From JBEKIK01 sp963845975 (GTDB lineage Bacteria; Planctomycetota; Planctomycetia; Pirellulales; Thermoguttaceae): DNA of 64,000 nt. The position numbers were made by a program, and so were the translations under genes. The stretch is taken from NCBI GenBank assembly GCA_963845975.1, contig CAWJUD010000002.1, positions 186,001 to 250,000 of the forward strand. Direction: 5' to 3'. The first letter of the stretch is position 1, and each line of letters opens with the position of its first letter. The notes under the pieces were generated by a model, which was not told the origin of the DNA, did no database searches, and saw nothing but the letters and a program-made list of their open reading frames with translations. Below are positions 27,331-38,057 of this stretch, one piece after another.

Positions 27331-27679
27331 TTTTCAAAGATGATGACATTTTTATATAAACCCCGGAAAAAGCAGGCTGTTTCTTTCTATTTTATGGCAA
27401 ACAAATGTTTATTGGGGGTCAGGTAAATAAAGTTTCTAAGGCCACGGGTTGCAAAACACGGTCTTGGCATGGTTTGCCATCAGCGTAATGCTTTGGCTGC
27501 ATTTTTGCCAGCAAATTTGATATGCGGCAAGCAGCAAAGCTCTGGAAAAAAGGGCAGTCCGTCGCCATAACTCATTGTCCTTAAATAAGTTATGAATCCA
27601 AAAAAATCGCTCTGCCATTGCCAAAGCAAGATCGCTATAGTATGCCCCCTCTTCAGATTCTTTTCCGGAGGCTGTCCTC
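27331..27679. other. Divergent intergenic region
   Basis: AT-rich, with no gene I believe. It separates the minus-strand MFS/SpeE gene from the DUF1207 gene. GGAGG just before 27680 is the ribosome-binding site of the latter. Confidence 0.45.
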
Positions 27680-28870
27680 ATGTCTCGAAATTGCCCAATT
27701 GTCCGTATCGCCTGTGTGGTTTTAGTAGTGGCCTGCATCAGCAACAAAACATCGTTGGCCCAAAGCACCGGGCAATCCGGACCTGCTCAGTCAACGACTT
27801 TTTTACCAGTTCCATCAGGCCCGGCGATTCCGGCTGAACCTTCGCCCTATAATTCGACCAATTCAACCGGAATGAATTATCCAGAAACAAATGCAGGGAC
27901 GAATGCCAATGGTTTTTTGCCGGGCGGAGCGCAGTCAGGGCCTCCAACGAGTGGAGCGTCTTCTCTCTTAATTCCTCAATCAGGTAACCAAGGCGCGATC
28001 TCCCCTGCCCCGGGATCGCTGAATTCGGGCGTAAATCCTGCTTTAAGCGCCAATCCTTATCTGCCCGCCACCCTGGAACCCGATAGACCCGTGTATTTCG
28101 AGGAAGCCTGGACTTGGCAATACCTCCCCGACAGTTTGTTGTATCAATCCTATCTGGCCGGCAACCAGGAGCCTCGCTTTGCCAGCCAATGGGTCCATGA
28201 AAAAGATTTGGGTTGGCTTTGGAATGCCACCTTAGGCGGCCGGGCGGGAATATTGCGATATGGCACCGTCAACAGTCCTTGGCCCGAAGGCGTGCAGCTA
28301 GATATCGAAGGCGCCTCGTTTGTACGAATGAATCTGGAACAAGATCGGGACGTGGATGCCGCTGATTTCCGCTTCGGCGTTCCCCTGACCATGCGACGCG
28401 GTCCTTGGCAGGGAAAATTCGGATATTATCACCTCAGCTCACACCTGGGCGATGAATTCATGGTCCGCAATCATACCTTTGATCGGATCAACTACGTCCG
28501 CGACTGCCTGCTACTCGGCGCGGGTTATTTTCTTACTCCGGACATCCGCCTGTACAGCGAAGCCGATTATGGTTTTAACGTCGAGGACGGCGCTAAACCT
28601 TGGAAATTCCAATTCGGAATGGAATACAGCCCCGCTGAACCTACACAGCAAGGACAATGGGCCAGCCCGTTCTTCGCCATCAACGGTTTAATTTCTCAAG
28701 AAACCGATTACAGCGGAAATCTTACCGTGCAAACCGGCTTGCAATGGCGCGGGCGCTCCGGACATCTTGCCCGCATCGGCATGCAATACTTTAACGGCAT
28801 GAGCGATATGGAACAATTCTTCCGCACACACGATGAGCAAATCGGCATGGGCGTGTGGTACGATTATTAA
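27680..28870 (+). CDS. DUF1207 outer-membrane protein
   Basis: 396 residues with GGAGG 8 bp before the ATG. A signal peptide (ACVVLVVACISNKTSLA region) is followed by a low-complexity Ser/Pro/Gly/Asn linker (about 25-120). The DUF1207 barrel then starts: DRPVYFEEAWTWQYLPDSLLYQSYLAG, LGGRAGILRYG, EGVQLDIEGASFVRMNLEQDRDVDAADFRFGVPLT (three consecutive blocks with short gaps), GKFGYYHLSSHLGDEF and a terminal strand GMGVWYDY. The C-terminal aromatic-Asp-Tyr fits a barrel protein. DUF1207 proteins are characteristic of Planctomycetota and have no proven function; the barrel location is inferred from the strand pattern. Confidence 0.85.
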   Translation: MSRNCPIVRIACVVLVVACISNKTSLAQSTGQSGPAQSTTFLPVPSGPAIPAEPSPYNSTNSTGMNYPETNAGTNANGFLPGGAQSGPPTSGASSLLIPQSGNQGAISPAPGSLNSGVNPALSANPYLPATLEPDRPVYFEEAWTWQYLPDSLLYQSYLAGNQEPRFASQWVHEKDLGWLWNATLGGRAGILRYGTVNSPWPEGVQLDIEGASFVRMNLEQDRDVDAADFRFGVPLTMRRGPWQGKFGYYHLSSHLGDEFMVRNHTFDRINYVRDCLLLGAGYFLTPDIRLYSEADYGFNVEDGAKPWKFQFGMEYSPAEPTQQGQWASPFFAINGLISQETDYSGNLTVQTGLQWRGRSGHLARIGMQYFNGMSDMEQFFRTHDEQIGMGVWYDY

Positions 28871-29386
28871 TAAAACCGCAATGTCGAGAGATAATAGAAC
28901 GCAACTTGCCCTCATCAAGCACATCGGTTTGCCTCGATGTCGCCCTTCCGAAGCTTGAGATTCCTGCTATATTTCGCCCAGGGACTTGCGTCCCTGGCCA
29001 CACGATGCTGCCCCTCCGGGGCAAAAAAATCATTCATTAAACGAAACTCAGGTTACTTCCAACTATCCGCCTATTCATCCCCCCTCACCGCCCACTTTTT
29101 CAGTCTTGACGCCTGATTTCGCCTGGAAATCTGCAATCTTGTGAAGATGGGTTAATCTGGAAAGCTTTGCCGATTATTCCGATTATTCCAGCCCGCACTA
29201 TTAGATGATTCTGACTGGGCTGACTGTGCGTTAAGTTCCGGTAAAGCCGATTCCGATGAATCTTTTAGCTATGACGATTGTAATGATGATTTCAATTGTT
29301 ATGGCCATTATTACCGTCATTGACCCAGTAACACGATCGTTTTGACGGGAATATTGCCTTACCTAAATATTAAGGGGGGATCGTTC
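28871..29386. other. Intergenic region with two REP-like hairpins
   Basis: It holds CCAGGGACTTGCGTCCCTGG (28978-28997) and TGCCCCTCCGGGGCA (29009-29023) hairpins close behind the DUF1207 gene; these could end its transcript. The rest (29040-29386) has no gene, only AT/TG-rich sequence leading to the Shine-Dalgarno GGGGGGA of the next gene. Confidence 0.5.
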
Positions 29387-30421
29387 ATGCCTATTCATTT
29401 TAAAACGATGCTTCTTGCAATTTCGCTGCCGGCGGTGTTTGGATTTTTAGGGGGCAATATTGCCGCCCAATCGACCGGGCCTGCCGCCTTGGCCGCCAAA
29501 CAGGATATTAAAAACCAGGTGCTTGCCGCCATCTCCGACGGTAAAATCACGCCGGACGAGCGACGCGGCATTCTCTCGCATGCCAAGGATATTCTCAGCG
29601 CGAAAGAATATGTGGGCCTGGTGGATACTATGAATCGCCTTTCACCTCCGGATCATCCCCTGCCCGAAGACCTTGGTTACACCCCGGTGGTCGACAAACA
29701 ATCGATGGCTAAATTCCCTGCTCCGGATCTATCGTGGATTAATAAAAAGGTGGGCCAGGCACTCTCCAAGCAATCTTTTGTGAAAGAGATAATGCCCAAG
29801 CAGACTTATGTTGTAAAAGAGACGGAGCCCAAGCAGACTTATATTGTGAAAGAGATAATTACCAAACAAACTGTTGTAACAGCGACCCTTCCCAATCAAA
29901 CTGACGTTAAGACCGCGATCCCCAGGCAGACGGTTGCAAAAGCTACGGCGTCCAAGCAGTCTGTTGCGAAAACGGCCAAGCCCAAAGCGACTGTCAAGGT
30001 TCCGGATGTCGTCATAATTCCGCCGCCCCCGCCGCTACAGGAAAACAACAATCAACCCCGTCCATCGGCGGTCGGCAAGGTGCAAAAAACACAAAAGCCC
30101 GACGATCCGTCCGCTCCCATGCCCTCGGCCGAGCAATATCAAACCCGAAATTCCGGAGCGGATAAACCAGTCCGGCAAAAAGTGACCGAAAGCCTGAAAA
30201 AACAGCCCGCAAGCGGCGATCAAGTTACCATCCGGCAACCGGCCAGTTTGTTGAACGTAGCCGAAAGGTCTGCAATTACCCATTTCTATGCGGATTATAG
30301 CGTGCCGGTTCTGACCACGCCGGCCGCCGCATTGCTGACCGATCACAACAGCAATACCATCCAGGCCTCTTTCGACCAACCTCTGGAACCGGAATCCGGC
30401 CAGGGTATTATCAGGCGCTAA
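29387..30421 (+). CDS. Secreted protein with 10-11-residue KQTVVK-type tandem repeats
   Basis: 344 residues from the ATG at 29387, preceded by GGGGGGA; a frame starting at 29342 lacks this. A signal peptide (MLLAISLPAVFGFLGGNIAAQ) is followed by a helical region that resembles an EF-hand-free 'SDGKITPDERRGIL' motif. Residues about 125-200 carry some seven repeats of the type KQTYVVKETEP, KQTYIVKEIIT and KQTVVTATLP, positively charged and Thr/Val-rich. A Pro/Gln-rich tail with PPPPP follows. I do not recognise the family. The repeats suggest a surface or cell-wall interacting spacer. The corresponding DNA (about 29767-29990) shows 30-33-bp periodicity. Confidence 0.7.
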   Translation: MPIHFKTMLLAISLPAVFGFLGGNIAAQSTGPAALAAKQDIKNQVLAAISDGKITPDERRGILSHAKDILSAKEYVGLVDTMNRLSPPDHPLPEDLGYTPVVDKQSMAKFPAPDLSWINKKVGQALSKQSFVKEIMPKQTYVVKETEPKQTYIVKEIITKQTVVTATLPNQTDVKTAIPRQTVAKATASKQSVAKTAKPKATVKVPDVVIIPPPPPLQENNNQPRPSAVGKVQKTQKPDDPSAPMPSAEQYQTRNSGADKPVRQKVTESLKKQPASGDQVTIRQPASLLNVAERSAITHFYADYSVPVLTTPAAALLTDHNSNTIQASFDQPLEPESGQGIIRR

Positions 30422-30464
30422 AAGCGCCTTGAACTTGGCGGATGAACCGGGTATCTTGCTTGTT

Positions 30465-31094
30465 ATGTCTGAATACGGCTTGTTTTTTCGCGAGTTTTTA
30501 CGGAATTTTCAGACCACCGGTGCGATTTTGCCCAGCGGCCGTCCCCTGGCCAAAGCCTTGGCGCGATACGTGGCCGAACCCGCTTCGGCCGAGCGGCGGA
30601 TCATCGAAGTCGGACCTGGAACCGGGGCGGTCACCCGGCATATTATCAGCGCAATGAAACCTCTTGATCGGCTGGACCTGGTCGAGCTTAACGAATCGTT
30701 CGTCCGCCGGCTCGAGAGCCGTTTTCAAGCCGATCCGCATTTCCAGCCGGTCGCCGAGCGCACTCGAATATTGCACTGCCCCGTGGAAGAACTCCCCGGG
30801 GACACGACTTACGATTTGATTGTCTCGGGCCTGCCGTTGAATAATTTTTCCGCGAATCTGGTGGAAAAGATATTGCATAAGCTTTTAAAACTGCTGAGGT
30901 CCGCCGGCACGCTTTCTTTTTTCGAATATATCGCCATGCGACGCATGAAAGCGATAATTAGCGGCCCGGCCCAGCGACAACGCCTCCGCGGCATCCGCCG
31001 CGCCATGCACGACGTTCTAAAAATTCACGAAATCCGCCGCGACGCGGTGTGGCGCAACATACCGCCCGCCTGGGTTCACCACCTGCGGGTATGA
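30465..31094 (+). CDS. SAM-dependent methyltransferase, PmtA-like (phospholipid N-methyltransferase type)
   Basis: 209 residues from the ATG at 30465. Class I Rossmann motifs are seen: motif I IIEVGPGTGAVTRHI (about 44-58), acidic DLVELNESFVRRLESRF, and post-I TYDLIVSGLPLNNF. Together with the opening FFREFLRNFQTTGAILPSGRPLAKAL this is the pattern of the small PmtA/rRNA-dimethylase-like family that methylates phosphatidylethanolamine. Substrate assignment rests on overall similarity and is not certain. It follows the repeat protein on the same strand by 43 bp and could share its transcript. Confidence 0.78.
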   Translation: MSEYGLFFREFLRNFQTTGAILPSGRPLAKALARYVAEPASAERRIIEVGPGTGAVTRHIISAMKPLDRLDLVELNESFVRRLESRFQADPHFQPVAERTRILHCPVEELPGDTTYDLIVSGLPLNNFSANLVEKILHKLLKLLRSAGTLSFFEYIAMRRMKAIISGPAQRQRLRGIRRAMHDVLKIHEIRRDAVWRNIPPAWVHHLRV

Positions 31095-31278
31095 ATTCTC
31101 GCGCATAAAGCCGCGGCCGCTGGTCGCGCCGCACTTAAGTCAGCGAGCGTTGGTTATGCCGCATATAAATCCGAGGTCCGGCGATCGTTCTTCTTGCCAA
31201 TCAGCCGAGGCTCTATTATACTTCAATATCCGCATTATTGTTTATCGGCTATAAATTAGGTCATTTGAGGATTGCTTT

Positions 31279-32682
31279 ATGTTGCGACGTTGCTGCGTAA
31301 TTATGCTGCTTTTGGGATTTCTTTTAGGCGACGCCGGTTTGGCCGCTCCGCCTGAAAACAAACAAACTATTAAGGAAAACGAAAAGAAACAACCCGCTCA
31401 GGAAAACGAAAACAAGCAATCACGCGATGAAAACGATTACGAGTTGTACAAGCTCCTCGTCGATTCGATCGATCAGGTCCAGGAGAATTATGTTCAACAA
31501 CTCGATCGCCGTGAACTTATCGAAGCGGCCATCCGCGGCGTAATGGAAAAGCTCGACCCTTACTCCTCATACATCGGCCCAAGCGACATTGAACAACTCC
31601 GCACCGCCGTGGAAAGTGAGTTCGGCGGCATCGGCATACAAGTCACTCTGGACGATGGCGAACTGAAAATTCTCAGTCCCATCTACGGCACTCCCGCCTA
31701 TAAAGCCGGTTTGTTGGCCGGAGATAAAATCGTGGAAATCAACGGTAAAAGTACGGACAACCTCACCCTTGACGAGGCCACCGGGCGGCTTAAAGGCAAA
31801 GAAGGAACTTCGCTTACGCTTACCGTGATCCATCCCGGCGGCGAAAATAAAGAACAAATCACCGTCACTCGCAAGCGAATACACGTGGAAACCGTATTGG
31901 GCGACCGCCGAAGTCCCGACGGAAAATGGGATTTCATGTTCGATCCGAATCTCCGCATCGCCTGCGTCCGGCTGACGGCCTTCAGCCGCGACACGTCCGG
32001 CGAATTGCAGCGGGTGTTGGAACAATTGCAAGCGGACGGAATGCGCGGGCTGATCCTGGATTTGCGCTTCAATTCCGGCGGATTGCTCAACGCCGCCATC
32101 GAAGTAAGCGATCTGTTCATCTCCGAGGGACGAATCGTGAGCACCAAGGGCCGCAATTCCCCGGAACGCTCCTGGGACGCCCATAAGGCCGGCACCTTTG
32201 AGGATTTTCCCATGGTTGTATTGGTGAATCGTTTTAGCGCCAGCGCAAGCGAAATTGTCTCCGCATGCCTGCAAGATCACCGGCGGGCCGTAGTCATGGG
32301 CGAACGCACCTGGGGAAAAGGCAGCGTGCAAAGCGTGATTGAATTGGAGGAGGGTAAAAGCGCCTTGAAGCTGACCACCGCCGCCTATCTTCGCCCCAGC
32401 GGCAAGAATATCCATCGCTTTCCCGGCGCCAAGGATCAAGACCAGTGGGGCGTATTGCCCGATAAAGCTTACGTTCTGAAACTAAGCGATAAAGAAATGG
32501 TCGAACTCGTTAAAGATCGCCGCCAGCGCGATATCCTGCGCAACGGAAATGACGATAAACCGGCCCCGGATAAAAACACCCCAGCCGCCAAAAAAGAAAA
32601 ACCATTCGTCGACCGCCAGATGCAAATGGCGACAAAATACCTGACCGCCGAATTGGACAAACAAAAGGATGATGGCAAATAG
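31279..32682 (+). CDS. C-terminal processing peptidase (CtpA, S41A)
   Basis: 467 residues with a signal peptide (MLLLGFLLGDAGLA) and TGAGG-type Shine-Dalgarno. After a charged N-terminal helix (YKLLVDSIDQVQENYVQQLDRRELIEAAIRGVMEKLDPYSSYIGP, in successive blocks) come a PDZ domain (FGGIGIQVTLDDGELKIL to GKEGTSLTLTVIHPGG) and the S41A core: LILDLRFNSGGLLNAAIE, NRFSASASEIVSACLQDHRR (serine) and ERTWGKGSVQSVIELEEG (lysine). All catalytic positions are present, unlike in the two PDZ-poor relatives at 4938 and 6230. It processes periplasmic protein C-termini. It stands next to tsaD on the same strand. Confidence 0.93.
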   Translation: MLRRCCVIMLLLGFLLGDAGLAAPPENKQTIKENEKKQPAQENENKQSRDENDYELYKLLVDSIDQVQENYVQQLDRRELIEAAIRGVMEKLDPYSSYIGPSDIEQLRTAVESEFGGIGIQVTLDDGELKILSPIYGTPAYKAGLLAGDKIVEINGKSTDNLTLDEATGRLKGKEGTSLTLTVIHPGGENKEQITVTRKRIHVETVLGDRRSPDGKWDFMFDPNLRIACVRLTAFSRDTSGELQRVLEQLQADGMRGLILDLRFNSGGLLNAAIEVSDLFISEGRIVSTKGRNSPERSWDAHKAGTFEDFPMVVLVNRFSASASEIVSACLQDHRRAVVMGERTWGKGSVQSVIELEEGKSALKLTTAAYLRPSGKNIHRFPGAKDQDQWGVLPDKAYVLKLSDKEMVELVKDRRQRDILRNGNDDKPAPDKNTPAAKKEKPFVDRQMQMATKYLTAELDKQKDDGK

Positions 32683-32750
32683 TGGCCCGTGGTCAATGGT
32701 CAGTGTGTTTATTTAATGTCATATGAATAATGTCGTATTCGCCGTTTAGC

Positions 32751-32768
32751 CCCGGAGCTTGCTCCGGG
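32751..32768. repeat. Short hairpin CCCGGAGC-TT-GCTCCGGG
   Basis: A perfect palindrome of REP-like character just upstream of tsaD; it may separate the ctpA and tsaD transcripts. Confidence 0.45.
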
Positions 32769-32779
32769 AGTATTCGCCC

Positions 32780-33808
32780 ATGAACATCCTCACCCTGGAG
32801 ACCACTTGCGACGAAACGGCCGCGGCAATTGTGACCGACCGGCTGGAAGTCCTCTCCTCGGTAGTGGCCTCGCAAGACGATCTGCATCGGCGCTTCGGCG
32901 GAGTGGTTCCGGAGATCGCCTCCAGGGCGCACGTCCAGCGCATCTTGCCCGTAATCCACGAAACCCTGCACAAAGCAGGCCTTGCTTTAAAAAACATCGA
33001 TGCCGTGGCGGTCGCCAACACGCCCGGACTGGCAGGCTCCCTGCTCGTGGGACTGGTCGCAGCCAAGGCAATATGCCTGGCGCGGGGCATTCCGCTCCTG
33101 GCGGTCAACCACCTCCAAGCCCATATCTACGCTTGCCGCCTGGCAGCCGATGAAGACGTGTTTCCTTGCGTGGGTATGATCATCAGTGGCGGCCATACCA
33201 GTCTGTACCGCTGCCGGGATGCATTGGAATTCGATTTGTTGGGATCGACCATCGACGATGCGGCGGGAGAGGCCTTCGACAAAGTGGCGGCCATGCTGGG
33301 CCTGCCCTATCCCGGCGGCCCTTCAATTCAACGCGCAGCCGAAGGCGGCAATCCCAAGGCCTACAATTTTCCCCGCGCACTGCTAAGCGACGATGATCGC
33401 CTCGATTTCAGCTTCAGCGGACTAAAAACCGCCGTCCGCTACGCCATTACCAGGCCGGGAAAACCCGATTTCTCCGCTATAAATCTTTCGCCCGGACAGG
33501 TAGCCGACCTGGCGGCGAGTTTTCAAGAGGCGGTTGTCGATTGCCTGGCCGGCAAGGCCTTCGCCGCCCTGAGAAAAACCGGCATGCACGTGCTCTGCGT
33601 GGGCGGTGGAGTGGCGGCCAATGCCCGGCTCCGCCAACGCTTAAGCGAACAGTCCGTGCGGCAAAACGTCCGCCTGCATATCGCACCGTTGCAACTCTGC
33701 ACCGACAATGCCGTAATGGGAGCGATTGCCGTGGAGCGCTTGAAAGCCGGCCGCATCGAAGGCCTGGACCTCGACATATATCCCGGCATGCTCCGCCCGG
33801 CAAATTAA
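32780..33808 (+). CDS. tsaD: tRNA N6-adenosine threonylcarbamoyltransferase
   Basis: 342 residues from the ATG at 32780 (MNILTLETTCDETAAAIV), the conserved N-terminus of the family; a frame 7 codons longer starts inside a palindrome. TsaD transfers threonylcarbamoyl to A37 of tRNAs with TsaB and TsaE. The HxxxH motif that binds iron is in HLQAHIYACRLA. The ASKHA ATPase blocks are GLVAAKAICLARGIPLLAVNHLQ (split), GMIISGGHTSLYRC, DDAAGEAFDKVAAMLGLPYPGGP and CVGGGVAANARLR. Length and motifs are complete. Confidence 0.96.
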   Translation: MNILTLETTCDETAAAIVTDRLEVLSSVVASQDDLHRRFGGVVPEIASRAHVQRILPVIHETLHKAGLALKNIDAVAVANTPGLAGSLLVGLVAAKAICLARGIPLLAVNHLQAHIYACRLAADEDVFPCVGMIISGGHTSLYRCRDALEFDLLGSTIDDAAGEAFDKVAAMLGLPYPGGPSIQRAAEGGNPKAYNFPRALLSDDDRLDFSFSGLKTAVRYAITRPGKPDFSAINLSPGQVADLAASFQEAVVDCLAGKAFAALRKTGMHVLCVGGGVAANARLRQRLSEQSVRQNVRLHIAPLQLCTDNAVMGAIAVERLKAGRIEGLDLDIYPGMLRPAN

Positions 33809-33836
33809 CTCCTGATTCAGCCCTTTATAATCAATA

Positions 33837-33881
33837 AGCCGCAGGTTTTGTTCCCGCCCGAGCCGGATAAAACCTGCGGCT
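33837..33881. terminator. Perfect 13-bp hairpin between convergent genes
   Basis: AGCCGCAGGTTTT (33837-33849) pairs with AAAACCTGCGGCT (33869-33881). It lies between tsaD and the convergent VWA gene, so it can serve both strands. No long T run follows. Confidence 0.6.
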
Positions 33882-33918
33882 GGATGTGAAGAATGTTAAA
33901 TTTTGGTTGCCAAGGGGG

Positions 33919-36900
33919 TTAGAATGAGCCGGTGCCTGAAGAACCGCCGCCGCCGCTTATGCCGCCGGCGCCGCTGCCGATCCCGCTGCCTCCTGAACCG
34001 GTGTTACTGCCCGAGCTTGCGCCGGTTTGACCGCTGCTGGTATTAAACGTCGTAACTTGTCCGATGCCGGAGAAAAAAGGCGAACACGAAACGCGCACAT
34101 AACGCCGGTCCGCGGACACGACGGCAGTGGCGGAAAGAGTGGCGCCCGCGGGCAACATAACAATGACCGGTTGATAGCCCACTGCGCCCCGGGGCACGAA
34201 TGGGATGAACTGGCCTCCAACGCCGCCCGCGCCGTCAAAGCTGGAGCCTGTAGTGCCGCTGCTCTGGCCCCCGACAATGTTGCCAAGCACGTGAGGATCG
34301 ATCGCGGCGGTAATTTGCTGGGCTAAAATTTGCTGATTGACGGCGAGTTGTCCGCCCGCCGCATTGGCAATCTGCTGCTGGCGCAGCGATTCCTTGCGGT
34401 GCCCGCCCTTTAAGTCAAAGGCCGCCAGCACTTCATCCTTTTCCAAGGGAAGTATCTTGCTTACCGTAACGGGATTTTTGTCGCGGAAATGGGTGGTGAT
34501 CTCCACCGTGACTTTGCCGGTGTTTACCTTTCCCCAAACTCGCCAGACCTTCAAATGGTAAGTGCCGTCAAAGCCCTTGGGGCATACGTAGACTTCCGAA
34601 TGCCCGCCGGAATTGTCACTGCCCGTTTGCGAAAGTACGTCGCCCAACATGACCCCCCCGGCCGTAGTTCTGGGGTTGCGCAAAGAGCATACCGCGCCGC
34701 TCGGTTCTTCCACCATCAGATCCACGTCGGCGTCGCCTGTCCAATGGACCGCCACCACGCAATCCCGGACCACGGCCTGGTCCAATTCCACCTGGAAGGC
34801 CTCCGCTTCTTTGACGCGTTTATCTGTTTTCATCCGCTGGAGAATTTCCTTTGCCACGCCCACGCCCGCCTGCCACACCTGGGCATGATCCTTGGTCCAG
34901 GCCTGATTCAAAATCCCCAGGCTGGCCCAGCGCATAGCGTCCATGTCGTTTAATTCCCTGGCCGCTTTCAGGCCCAGCATATATGGTTCGGGCCGTATCG
35001 GATCCTGCTCGGACGCCTGACGAAAAATATCCAATGCCCGCTCCTTCAAGCCTAATTGCATGAGATACGTGCCGATGTATGTAAGGTCGGCCGTGTTGTC
35101 GCAAAAATCGACGGCCGACATCACCGCCCGCTCGATCTCTTCCTTCGGATGGCCGGCGGCTTGCATCGCCAAACTCATGGCTTCGTACATCCACGGCTGC
35201 GCCTGGCGATGACGCAAGGCGGAGTCAATCATTGCAATCACTTGATCGTATTTTTTGTCTTTCATCAGCCTGCGGACTGCATCGCGCACCGCGGCGGGCT
35301 GGGGAGTATGGGTGGAAAAATATTTTTCCCAATATTGCTCCACATTAATGCCCGACGCGTTTTCAAGAGGAATGTTTTCAAATTTCACCGCCGCCGGGAT
35401 CGGGACCGCCGCCTTGGCAGGAATATTGGCGCCGGCAGACTCATTGGCCTTGGCAGGCACGCTCAGATCATCCTTTACTGCAAATGCTTGGAAGCCTCCG
35501 GATGGAATTCTCTGGAGCATTTGTCTCTGCATAAGGGGCAATAAATCGTGCGGTACATTGAACATTCCCATGCCGCCGCCGCCCATGCCTCCCATGCCGC
35601 CACCCATGCCTCCCATGCCGCCACCCATGCCGCCACCCATGCCGCCACCCATGCCACCCATCATTCCCATTCCACCCATACCACCCATCATGTTTGAATT
35701 TACGGGTATCACCAAATCGGCTACTGGATACGCCTTAGTCACCAACCGGCTATTTGCTTCGTCTTGCGTGGTGATCAATAGAACTTCATCCTGAATCACA
35801 TAGGTCAGATCTCCCAAATCACGGAGCATCAAACGCAAAGCCGATTTCAAGGTTATACCCTTGAGATCCTTAGTAACGGGCGTATCCGATGTAATTCCCG
35901 CTTCGCTCAGCACCTTGGCGTCCAGTTGGATTTCGATGTTGTGATGATAGTTTTTCAAATAATCGATCACCTGAGACAACGGGGTCTCCACAAACTCCAT
36001 TTTGGTCTCCGACTTAAGCTCGTCCTTGATTTTCTTTTCGGCGGGACTGGTTTTTGCCAGGTCCATGGAACTGTATTTGTCCTTGCGCCGCATGGTCAAC
36101 TGTTGCCAGATCTCGGCCGAAGGGTATACGATCGGCGGATCGTCGGGGAAAGGAACGGCCGATTTATCGACCAGATACAGCGTGTCGACAAAAGCCTTTT
36201 GCTGTGCCAAATGAATGTCTATCTGTTGTTGATAATAATCCACTGTCCGGGCGAAAAGCGCGGCTTGAGCCGGCACCGGGGCATCCGGGGCGATCTTCAA
36301 CGCCTCGGCCGCGGCATCCTCTTCGGCAAGCCGATACTTGCCTTCGCTCATCAACGAATCAAAGCGATCCATCAATTGCTTCAATCTCTGCTGGTCGCGG
36401 AGCAGATTGTTGGTGATCAATTGCCTTTCGCGGGCCGCCGCCATGCTTTCTTGCTGCTGCTGCCGCTGAAATTCCACTTCGACTTTCATTCGATCGGCCT
36501 CGCGCAAGGCGGTCCGCAATTGATCGGACAACTGATCGCGGACGTCCGGATTAACATCCGCCGCCTGGCCCACATTTTGCAGCATCAGCCTCAGGTCCTG
36601 TGAAACCGCGTCGGGGTTGACGCTCATTTTTTTGCGCGCTTGATTGATGGCGTTGAGCACGTCGGCCTGGAGCACCTGGGTTTTGATTTTACGATCCTGC
36701 TGGAATTGCTCGGCAAAAAGGCCGGCATCCTTGTCGTTGATTACCGCGGCCGGGTCGACCAGATTCAAATCGCCCTCGCCGCCTGCCGCCGGCTGCCGGG
36801 AGATCAAAGTCTCCATGCCCGCCGACGGGCTGCCTTGGCGTTTCTTGGCCAGCGCGCCCTTCAAGGCCGCGGCTTCGGGATCGTTGGGATCCTGGCGCAA

Positions 36901-38039
36901 GGCTTCGCTGATGAGTTTTTCCGCGCTCTCGAGGTTGCCGGAGGCCAATGCCTGGCGGGCCAAGGCCTTGATGCCCATGGCGCCAGCGCCGACCGCCGCG
37001 CGCAATTGCTCCAAAGAAGCGCTGCCGGCAAGGGGCAAGGTTGCGCCGCCGCTTTGCCGCGCATATTCGACCGCTTGCATCAGGTAGTTGTTGGCATCGT
37101 CCGAAATACCGGGTTTAACCAGGACGGAGAGTTTTTCCGCACCGCCGGGCGTATCTACCGGATATTGAATTTCAAATGGCCCCTCACCCTTGAATGTGCC
37201 GATTAGCACGGTGTCGCGATCGCCCCTCAGCGGCGGAGTATGCTTGGGAAATACCTCCGCAAGACCCTCGGGCCATGTCACCGCTTGCGGCCACAACACG
37301 GGCGCCGGAGTGCGGCATTTAACGCCGCCGCTGCTTGCGGGGCCGTAATGTCGGCGGTGTCGCTGACAATCATCCCGCCCGTCTGTCCGGCCAGTGCACC
37401 TGCAATTTGCATGTCCGCCCGGGGTCCGATCAGGTAACTGTCCATGGAAATTCGATTTTCAACCAATTTGCCGATCAGTTCGTCGGATTCTTGCGCGGTA
37501 AGGAATTTAGCCGTGCTGCGACCGTCGCCGATGTAAATTATCGCCCTGGGATTCTTCATATCGGCGGCAAAACTGCCGGCCGCCGCGGTCAAGGCCTTTT
37601 TCATGTCGGTTGCGCCCAGTGGAGCTCGCGCTTTTAACTTTGCCAATGCATCGGTCATTTCCGCGCTCTTCGGATCGACAAACGTCTTAGTCAATGCATT
37701 TGCATTCAAATCCACGGCCATTAGTTGGACTCGATCGCGCTGCGGCATGCCGGCAATCATGTTTTGCAGCACTTCCAAGGCCTTGTCGCGGAACTCGCCC
37801 GTCTGGCCGGCCGATGTATTGAACAAAACCACCACCTCGCGCGGCTCGTCTGGCGGTGCGATCCCTTCCGGCTTCAGCCTGATGGCAAAATAGTTGGTCC
37901 CGTCAGGATTTGTAAAACTGTCCATGCGGGCTTCGATCGAACCGGCATAAGCGGCCGCGGGATTGTGAGCGAGCATGGCCGCGGACAATATGGCTGCCGA
38001 TAAAATCGCAGCCAGGCGAATGAGATGTTTTTTAGCCAT
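33919..38039 (-). pseudogene. Large VWA-domain/helical protein with Met-Gly-rich segment, one frameshift
   Basis: Start at the ATG at 38039, with GAGAGG at good spacing. The N-terminal frame (38039 to about 37290) has a signal peptide and a VWA-like domain: EVVVLFNTSAGQTGEFRDKAL (the usual DxSxS is modified), RDRVQLMAVDLN, RAIIYIGDGRST. The second frame (about 37300 to 33919) has helical and coiled-coil repeats, an STN/secretin-like segment (TPVTKDLKGITLKSALRLMLRDLGDLTYVIQD, split by turns), a run of MGGMGG units near residue 550, TPR-like helices, and a C-terminal DUF2135-like beta domain (GDADVDLMVEEPSGAVC). One missing base in a CGGCGCCCG tract near 37295 separates the two frames. Surface or envelope location is inferred. 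Confidence 0.72.
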
Positions 38040-38057
38040 CTTAGACCTCTCCAACAA

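Noticed and set aside
27436..27768. 110-codon minus-strand frame upstream of the DUF1207 gene
   Set aside because: It overlaps the DUF1207 ribosome-binding site and N-terminus, has no recognisable domain, and sits in an AT-rich spacer.
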